Shown here in pieces: positions 50,193 through 56,325 of a DNA stretch of 60,478 nt. Position 1 is the first letter of the stretch; every line of letters starts with the position of its first letter. The DNA is from Lamprocystis purpurea DSM 4197 (lineage in GTDB: Bacteria > Pseudomonadota > Gammaproteobacteria > Chromatiales > Chromatiaceae). The stretch lies in assembly GCF_000379525.1 (NCBI RefSeq), contig NZ_KB902430.1:1-60478 (forward strand). Direction: 5' to 3'. Under the pieces are notes generated by a model. The model saw only the letters and a list, made by a program, of their open reading frames with translations. It made no database searches and was not told where the DNA came from. The position numbers and the translations under genes were made by a program.

Positions 50193-51053
50193 TCAGCGCA
50201 GCCCGTCGGCAAAACGCATCCGCGCCACCTTATCGGTAAAAAACCGCGCGCTCCATAACCTGAGCCCGGCCTGTTGCGCCGCGCCGAGGAATGGCTGGAC
50301 ATCGCGCGCCGCCGCGGGCCAATCGATCGATCCAATCCGTTCGAGCAAGGCCGTCTGCAGCCAAGCCTGGTCGAGGTTCAGCGTCACCCCTTGCCAGGGA
50401 CCCTGTTGGAACAGGGCAGCCGCGAGGTGCGGCAGATTCGGCGCCACCCCTTGGGTGATATACCAACCGAAATCGAACCAATCCCGCCCTTTGATAGAGG
50501 GCCGGCACAGCAACGCGTGTAGCTTCAGCGCCAGATTGCTCGGGAGATCCTGAGTGCACAATTCAAAGTCGAGCGGAAAATCCAGATAGTGATAACTGAA
50601 TCCCGAACCGCCCGGCGGACCGGTGTCGACCTCCAGTTTCACCTTGAGCTTGCGTCCGGTATCGCCGCGGTAGAATGACAGATCGAGCTGGCGGCCGATG
50701 GAACTGTCTTTGATCATCGCCTGGCGCACGGCGCGGTCCATCTTGCCGCGATCGACCAGTTCGCAACGCACCCCGAACTCGGCAAGCACATCGACCAAGG
50801 TCGTGAAATAGGGCTGCCATGCGAAACCCGCATCCGCCTCGCGCAGAATAAAGTCGAGATCCTCCGAGAAACGGCGCAAACCATGCAGCAGGCGCAGGCT
50901 GGTGCCGCCCTGAAATGCCGCCACCGCGAAAAAACCGGCGCGCCAGAGCCCGTACAAGGCGAGTTCCTGCAGAATCTCCTTGAGTGCCTGCTCTTCCTGC
51001 CGCGCATCGGCTGCCGCATCGCTCTCCAACCGCCGACGCAGCAGATCGATCAT
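50193..51053 (-). CDS. AbiEii/AbiGii-type nucleotidyltransferase toxin
   Basis: A 286-residue protein. Motifs of the AbiEii family: FQGGTSLRLLHGLRRFSEDLDF (GGTS and the DLD catalytic acids, around 49-70), KVKLEVDTGPPGG and LALKLHALLCRPSIKGRDWFD. AbiEii transfers nucleotides, preferably GTP, to block growth in phage-infected cells. Its start overlaps the stop of the antitoxin gene (51050-51053). The last 148 bp of the gene are duplicated at 52151-52298. Confidence 0.88.
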   Translation of the reverse strand: MIDLLRRRLESDAAADARQEEQALKEILQELALYGLWRAGFFAVAAFQGGTSLRLLHGLRRFSEDLDFILREADAGFAWQPYFTTLVDVLAEFGVRCELVDRGKMDRAVRQAMIKDSSIGRQLDLSFYRGDTGRKLKVKLEVDTGPPGGSGFSYHYLDFPLDFELCTQDLPSNLALKLHALLCRPSIKGRDWFDFGWYITQGVAPNLPHLAAALFQQGPWQGVTLNLDQAWLQTALLERIGSIDWPAAARDVQPFLGAAQQAGLRLWSARFFTDKVARMRFADGLR

Positions 51054-51706
51054 AGCGCCGCCAACTCCTGCTGCATCCTGTCGATCAAGGTTCGCATGCG
51101 CGCGTGTTGATAGACGGACCGAAACGGTTCCAAGGCGTCGGGGCGGAGCGCGGCAAGCGCTTCAGGCGCCAGGCGCATGCCTTCCGCCAGACGCGTCAAG
51201 CCCGGCCACTCCTGCTTATTCAGGCACAACAGATCGAGCAAGCCGCGCAACGGCTGAGCCACCAGCGCCGCTTGCCCATCCAACAGCCGCCGATCGACAC
51301 CTTCGAGAAAAAAACCGCGATTGAGCGCCAGCGGCAAGAAACGAAACTGACCGAGCCCCGGCACCGTCAGTTCATCACGCCGTCGCCCCGGTATCGTACA
51401 CAAGATTGCCGGCACCGCTTCCGGAATCCAGCCGTGGTCACTCAAGGCCGTCTCGAACGAGACGTAAGAGCCCGGGTGCAGCCCTTGCGCGATCAAAAAG
51501 GGCTGCGGCAGCCGCCCGGACACCGCGGCGGCGAGTCGATAGCGACCGCGCCGCAGCCGCAGCAACGCGCCCTGCCGCAGAGCGCGATTGACCAGATTGT
51601 AGCGCCGCTGTGCCGAGCCGCCGAGCAGCCGGGCCAGTTGCGACTCGGTCAGCACGCGGTCCTGCCAGCCCGCCCCGGTAATGGCTTCAGCGAGTGTTCC
51701 CATCAA
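51050..51706 (-). CDS. AbiEi-type antitoxin/transcriptional repressor
   Basis: A 218-residue protein with a winged-helix N-terminus (LTESQLARLLGGSAQRRYNL, then LVNRALRQGALLRLRRGRY) and the AbiEi domain (YVSFETALSDHGWIPEAVP). It neutralises AbiEii in type IV toxin-antitoxin systems without direct binding and represses its own operon. A 25-bp perfect palindrome lies 6 bp upstream of the start (51712-51736), as expected for AbiEi operators. First gene of the module. Confidence 0.88.
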   Translation of the reverse strand: MMGTLAEAITGAGWQDRVLTESQLARLLGGSAQRRYNLVNRALRQGALLRLRRGRYRLAAAVSGRLPQPFLIAQGLHPGSYVSFETALSDHGWIPEAVPAILCTIPGRRRDELTVPGLGQFRFLPLALNRGFFLEGVDRRLLDGQAALVAQPLRGLLDLLCLNKQEWPGLTRLAEGMRLAPEALAALRPDALEPFRSVYQHARMRTLIDRMQQELAAL

Positions 51707-51711
51707 TGTAC

Positions 51712-51736
51712 GATACTTTCACTAAGTGAAAGTATC
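51712..51736. promoter_or_regulatory. 25-bp perfect palindrome, AbiEi operator
   Basis: GATACTTTCACT-A-AGTGAAAGTATC: perfect 12-bp arms around one central base, just upstream of the AbiEi ATG on the minus strand. Negative autoregulation through inverted repeats is known for AbiEi, so an operator is likely. Confidence 0.75.
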
Positions 51737-51931
51737 CAGCATTTTTTGTGCGCAGGTCGAGCGGGTATGACCGGCTGTGATGTGGTTTGGCCGGGCCGTG
51801 CGCATCGCTGGCCGGAACGATCATCAAGGCCCGCGCGATAACCGGCCGGACGGATTCACGATCGTAGGATGCGGTGAGGCACGGACACTGGCGGCGAATT
51901 CTCCCGACCGCGGAGTCTGGAAAGAATTTAT

Positions 51932-52056
51932 CTCACGCCAAGGCGCCAAGCGCGCCAAGAAGAGCGCAATCCTGCGGTGCCCCCAGTCACCCCGCGAGCG
52001 CCTCCGGTTTCGATAGCGCCTTGAAGAACCTTGGCGTCTTGGTGCCTTGGCGTGAG
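51932..52056. repeat. Long inverted repeat of the CTCACGCCAAGG type
   Basis: The left arm CTCACGCCAAGGCGCCAAG (51932-51950) and the right arm (52038-52056) are reverse complements with one mismatch in 19 bp, with about 87 bp between them. The same architecture as the element at 50010-50102 but with GC-richer arm units. Confidence 0.75.
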
Positions 52057-52150
52057 ACATTCCGGATCTGAGCCAAGCCGGTGCGGCGGATACGCCCGTT
52101 TGAGCGCAATTCGCCACCAGTGTCAGGCACGAACCGCATCAAGTTTTCCT

Positions 52151-52298
52151 CACTCAGCGCAGCCCATCGGCAAAACGCATCCGCGCCACCTTATCGACAA
52201 AAAACCGCTCGCTCCATAACCTGAGCCCGGCCTGTTGCGCCGCGTCCAGGAATGGCTGGACATCGCGCGCCGCCGCGGGCCAATCGATCGATCCAATC
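52151..52298 (-). pseudogene. Duplicated 3' end of the abiEii gene
   Basis: This 148-bp segment matches 50192-50339 with only a few substitutions. It encodes IGSIDWPAAARDVQPFLDAA and the abiEii C-terminus ending MRFADGLR. No start or upstream part is present. It lies 52 bp before the first gene of the conflict operon and marks a recombination boundary. Confidence 0.85.
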
Positions 52299-52350
52299 CC
52301 GGTTGCAACCGCCGGGCCGCATTGGTTAGTCTGCCCGGAAACCAACGACG

Positions 52351-55266
52351 ATGGAGCGCGCTCCGGTGACCACGACCCCCGCCGATTCTCCGATCCGGAT
52401 CCTGCACCTGTCGGATTTCCACTTCAGCACCCGCTCACAGTGGGACGCCGACCCGATCCTGCGCGCGCTGGCCGGCTTCATCGCCGACGATGCCGCCGAG
52501 AACGACCTGTACCCGGACCTGGTGATCATCACCGGCGACCTCGCCCAATCCGGCAAGCGAACCGAGTACGACTTCGCCCGCCGTTGGCTGAAGGACCTCT
52601 GGCCGCGTCTAACCCGCGACCCGGCGACGCCCTTGCCGCTGGACCGTCTACTGCTGGTGCCGGGGAATCACGACGTCGACTGGAACCTGATCGAGCCGGG
52701 TGCCCGCGATGCCCACCAGGCACTGCTTGCCGCCAAGACCCAGGCGGCGGTGACCGAGCGACTCAAGTCCAAAGCGACGCGGGAGCTGCTCTTCAAGCGA
52801 CACGCCGCCTACCTCAAGTGCTACGGCGACTGGCTCGGCCAGCGCCAAAGCCTCCCTTGGTGGCAGCGCCGGATCGTCATCCGCGATCAGCGCCTGCATG
52901 TTGCCGGACTCGACTCCGCCTGGCTGGCCGGCGGTGACGACGACAGCCGGCTGCTGCTCGGCACCTATCAGATCAACCAGACCGTCCTGCACCGGGACGG
53001 CGAGGGCGACTGCGACTGGCGCATCGCCCTGCTGCACCACCCCTGGGCGTCGCTGGCCGAATTCGACCGCAACGACGCCCAACGCACACTGCACCGCCAT
53101 CGCGATCTCATCTTGCGGGGCCATCTCCATCAGCCCGACCTTTTCCGTATCGTCCCCGCGGATCCGCGGCGCTCCTGCATCGAGGCCGCCGCCGGGTGCT
53201 GCTACTCCGGCAAGCCTTATCCGAATGCCTTCCAGTGGATCGAACTCTTTCCCGATCCACGCCGGGTGCGGTTCCATTTCCGCTGTTGGCATCAGGATGA
53301 TTGGCAGGTGGATCGGAATCAGCCGGAGTGTCGGGAGGGGATGCACAGCATCGACTTGCCAGCTGGCGACCATGCACCCGCGGTGAAGCCGCAAAGCCAA
53401 AAAAAATCCAAGACAACGGGTTCCGACCGCGATGACCCCGGACAAGTGACGGGTGTCCCTCAACCACCAGCCCGCCAAGTTGCTGCCTCGGTCGCTGCGG
53501 GCCCTGCCGTGCGCCGCGCTAGTAGCCGCTGCGACGTGCTCTTGCTGTACGTGAACGACAAGGAGAAGCAGGCCATTATCGAGACCTTCAGGGGGCCCCG
53601 CGGCGGTCTCCCGAAGCCGATGTCCGTCCAGGGGCTTGCATGCCTGGACCTGCGAACCATCGGCGGCCGGCGAATCCTGGCAATGGCCACCAACATGGGT
53701 AGCGCAACACCTGGCGGGACGGCGACCCTGACCCTTGATGCCATCACCGGGCTCGACCCGGAATGGATCATCGCCGTAGGGATCGCCTTCGGCATGGACC
53801 CTGACAAGACCCCGATCGGCACCATTCTGGTCTCCGACCGGGTGTCATGTTATGAGCCCCAGCGCATGGGCAGGACCAAGACCATTTCCCGCGGCGATAC
53901 GGTGTCGGTCCATCCGCATCTCAAGCAGCATCTTCAAACCGTGTCGGCGGCGCCTTACTGGAGCGGTGCCGAGGTGCGTTTCGGCGAACTCCTCTCCGGT
54001 GAGAAACTGATCGACGAGCCGGCATTCAAGGGCAAATTGCGCAAGCACTACCCCGAGGCCATCGGCGGCGAGATGGAGGCTGCCGGGATCTACAGCGCCG
54101 CCATGCTCAAACAACGCGCCTGGATCGTCGTCAAGGCGGTGTGCGATTTCGCCGATGGGAACAAGGGCGATGATAAGGACGCCCGCCAGACCCTGGCCGC
54201 GCTCAATGCGGCGACCTTTGTTCGTCATTGTCTGACCGCTTACGGTGGCGAACGCGGCGAGCGGCACTCGAAGTCTCGCCCCATCCCCGGGTCGGGTTCT
54301 GTACCAGCCCCAGACGCGCCGGCTGACTTGCGGAGTGGCGGCTCCGCGCTGTCTGCCAAGGAGCCGCCGGCAACCTCGATTCGCGCCGATGCCGTGGCCG
54401 GCATTGCTGAAGCGCTGGACCTTGTTGTACCGCTTCGCGACGCGTTGTCGCGGCCCGTGGCCGGTGTTCCGGCGGCGTCGGCCGCGGTGATCGCCGAGCG
54501 GCTCTGTGCGTCTGAGCCAGTGGCGTTCGGGCGGGCATTGAGCCATTTCCGACTGGCGCTGGGTGACGCCAGACGTGCGATCCGACAACGGCAGGGCGAC
54601 CTCCGGGATCTGCGCAACCGCGCCCACGACATCCTGGGCTGGATGGTCGTCACCACGGTTGTGGATGGTTACGACGAGAAAGAGGCCCCGGCGGTCCGGG
54701 CCTGGTTTGATGGTGCAGCCTTTTATGTCCCCATTGGCAGTAGCCTCTGTTTGGAAGTGCTGTCGGCACGGTGGTTGAAGCGCGAGGCCAGATTCGGGGT
54801 CGAGCGCACGCGCCGCCAAACTGGAGAGGACGACATCACGCCGGTCCGGCTCGGCGAGACCGGTTTCGACGACCCCTTCAAGATCACGCAGGGGCATGTC
54901 GTCAACGAGGTTTGGCGTCTGATCTTTCAGCAGTTGTATAAGGAAACCGCGCCGGCGACGGTCGATAGCGAGTTGCGGGATCGACTGCGCAAACGACTCG
55001 ACATCCAGTTGAATGAGCGCAAGCGCTGGCTCCGGCTGGTGATCGATCGAGCGGATCTACACAACCCGCTGAACCTCCCGGCGGCCTTGCAGGCGGTCAG
55101 CCAGGCCATTCCCTGGCTGCACCTGATCGTGATCGATGCGGCCGACCGGGCCGCGGCCGGTGTCTTCCTCCTGCCGGCGGGTGAGTTGGCGGGCGACATC
55201 GAGGAATGTCTGCAGACGATCGATGCTATTCAATTGCCGGAACTGACGCACGGAACAACCAGATGA
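52351..55266 (+). CDS. Metallophosphoesterase-nucleoside phosphorylase fusion, conflict-system protein
   Basis: A 971-residue, three-part protein. Residues 15-345: calcineurin-like phosphoesterase with all motifs present (LHLSDFHF, ITGDLAQSG, VPGNHDVDW, LLHHPW, LRGHLHQPD). Residues about 388-635: nucleoside phosphorylase/MTAN-like domain, with GGEMEAAGIYSAA (near 570) and AVCDFADGN holding the likely catalytic Asp. Residues about 680-971: unidentified helical-then-alpha/beta domain (HDILGWMVVTTVVDGYDEKE, WLRLVIDRADLHNPLNL). Phosphorylase domains are known in NTP-dependent conflict systems as sensors or effectors that cleave nucleosides. The stop overlaps the MoxR gene start (ATGA at 55263-55266). 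Effector or signal-processing role inferred. Confidence 0.8.
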   Translation: MERAPVTTTPADSPIRILHLSDFHFSTRSQWDADPILRALAGFIADDAAENDLYPDLVIITGDLAQSGKRTEYDFARRWLKDLWPRLTRDPATPLPLDRLLLVPGNHDVDWNLIEPGARDAHQALLAAKTQAAVTERLKSKATRELLFKRHAAYLKCYGDWLGQRQSLPWWQRRIVIRDQRLHVAGLDSAWLAGGDDDSRLLLGTYQINQTVLHRDGEGDCDWRIALLHHPWASLAEFDRNDAQRTLHRHRDLILRGHLHQPDLFRIVPADPRRSCIEAAAGCCYSGKPYPNAFQWIELFPDPRRVRFHFRCWHQDDWQVDRNQPECREGMHSIDLPAGDHAPAVKPQSQKKSKTTGSDRDDPGQVTGVPQPPARQVAASVAAGPAVRRASSRCDVLLLYVNDKEKQAIIETFRGPRGGLPKPMSVQGLACLDLRTIGGRRILAMATNMGSATPGGTATLTLDAITGLDPEWIIAVGIAFGMDPDKTPIGTILVSDRVSCYEPQRMGRTKTISRGDTVSVHPHLKQHLQTVSAAPYWSGAEVRFGELLSGEKLIDEPAFKGKLRKHYPEAIGGEMEAAGIYSAAMLKQRAWIVVKAVCDFADGNKGDDKDARQTLAALNAATFVRHCLTAYGGERGERHSKSRPIPGSGSVPAPDAPADLRSGGSALSAKEPPATSIRADAVAGIAEALDLVVPLRDALSRPVAGVPAASAAVIAERLCASEPVAFGRALSHFRLALGDARRAIRQRQGDLRDLRNRAHDILGWMVVTTVVDGYDEKEAPAVRAWFDGAAFYVPIGSSLCLEVLSARWLKREARFGVERTRRQTGEDDITPVRLGETGFDDPFKITQGHVVNEVWRLIFQQLYKETAPATVDSELRDRLRKRLDIQLNERKRWLRLVIDRADLHNPLNLPAALQAVSQAIPWLHLIVIDAADRAAAGVFLLPAGELAGDIEECLQTIDAIQLPELTHGTTR

Positions 55267-56237
55267 TTGCCGACATCCCCATCGACACCCGTGTCGAGCT
55301 TCCCCGCTGCGGCACCTGGCCCGCGTCGGTGCACCTGTTCGACCAGGACAGCGCCGATGCGGTGCTCGCCGCCCTGGCCGCCGAACGGCCGCTGCTGGTG
55401 CGCGGTGAGCCGGGTTCGGGCAAGAGCCAACTCGCCCGCGCCGCCGCCCAGGTACTGGGTCGACTCTTTGTCTCCACCGTGGTCCATTGCCGCAGCGAGG
55501 CTCAAGACCTTCAGTGGGAATACGACGCGGTTGCCCGCCTGGGCGAGGCCCAGGTCCTGGCTGCGGTGCGCTCGGACCTGGATCATCGCGAGCGGCTCGA
55601 CCCCCGTCGCTTTCTGATTCCAGGCCCGCTCTGGTGGGTCTTCAACTGGGCCTCCGCCCAGGCCCAGATCGCCGACTTCAGCCTGTGCAAGGTCAAATCC
55701 CCCGCCACGCCGGCCGGCTGGACACCCGACCAGGGCGCCGTGCTCCTGATCGACGAGATCGACAAGGCCGAGGCGGACCTGCCCAACAGCCTGCTCGAGA
55801 CCCTGGGCAACGGCGCCTTCCCCGTGCCCTGGCTCGATGAACCGGTGGGGCTGTGTCCCGAAGTACCGACGCCCCTGGTGGTCATCACCACCAACGAGGA
55901 GCGCGAACTCCCGGCGGCCTTCCTGCGCCGCTGCATGGTGCTGAAGCTTGAACTGCCCACCACCACGGACGCGCTGATCGCCTGTCTCGTCAAGCGTGGC
56001 GGGGAGCATTACGGCACGCACTGTACCGAAGCCGTCCGCACCCTGGTGGCCCGGCAGCTCGCCGAGGACCGCGCCCGCGCCCGTGACCTGGGCCGCCCGG
56101 CGCCGGGTCAGGCCGAGTACCTGGACCTCCTGCGCGCCTTGGTGAACGCGCGCGGGGCGAGCGAGGCCAAGCAGAAGGCGCTGTTCCAGCGCATTGCCCA
56201 CTTCGCCTTGGACAAGACCGGAGCCCGTGGTTCGTGA
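55263..56237 (+). CDS. MoxR-type AAA ATPase of the conflict operon
   Basis: 324 residues from the ATG at 55263, which overlaps the previous stop. Walker A is VRGEPGSGKSQLARAAAQVL; Walker B is GAVLLIDEIDKAEADLPNSL; sensor 1 is PLVVITTNEERELPAAFLRR with the arginine finger. MoxR ATPases act as chaperone-like motors together with vWA proteins. Here the next gene has a probable vWA-like region, so the pair resembles the MoxR-vWA core of ternary conflict systems. It is different from cbbQ (low similarity outside the motifs). C-terminal 40 residues are Lys/Ala-rich helices. Confidence 0.88.
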   Translation: MIADIPIDTRVELPRCGTWPASVHLFDQDSADAVLAALAAERPLLVRGEPGSGKSQLARAAAQVLGRLFVSTVVHCRSEAQDLQWEYDAVARLGEAQVLAAVRSDLDHRERLDPRRFLIPGPLWWVFNWASAQAQIADFSLCKVKSPATPAGWTPDQGAVLLIDEIDKAEADLPNSLLETLGNGAFPVPWLDEPVGLCPEVPTPLVVITTNEERELPAAFLRRCMVLKLELPTTTDALIACLVKRGGEHYGTHCTEAVRTLVARQLAEDRARARDLGRPAPGQAEYLDLLRALVNARGASEAKQKALFQRIAHFALDKTGARGS

Positions 56238-56325
56238 CCGGACGGTCGCTTCCGTACCCTCCCGGCGCTGTGCGAGCCCCGCCGTGCCCTTCGGTCGCAA
56301 GCCGACCGACACGTCCGCCGGCGCC

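Larger units (their letters stand above)
51737..52350. other. Repeat-rich junction between AbiE and the conflict operon
   Basis: No gene recognised. Contents in order: family B box, inverted (51808-51831); the inverted-repeat element 51932-52056; the abiEii 3' duplicate 52151-52298; and about 50 bp leading into the metallophosphoesterase gene (it contains GGTTGCAACC). No clear promoter was found, so the operon promoter may lie within the duplicate. Confidence 0.5.
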
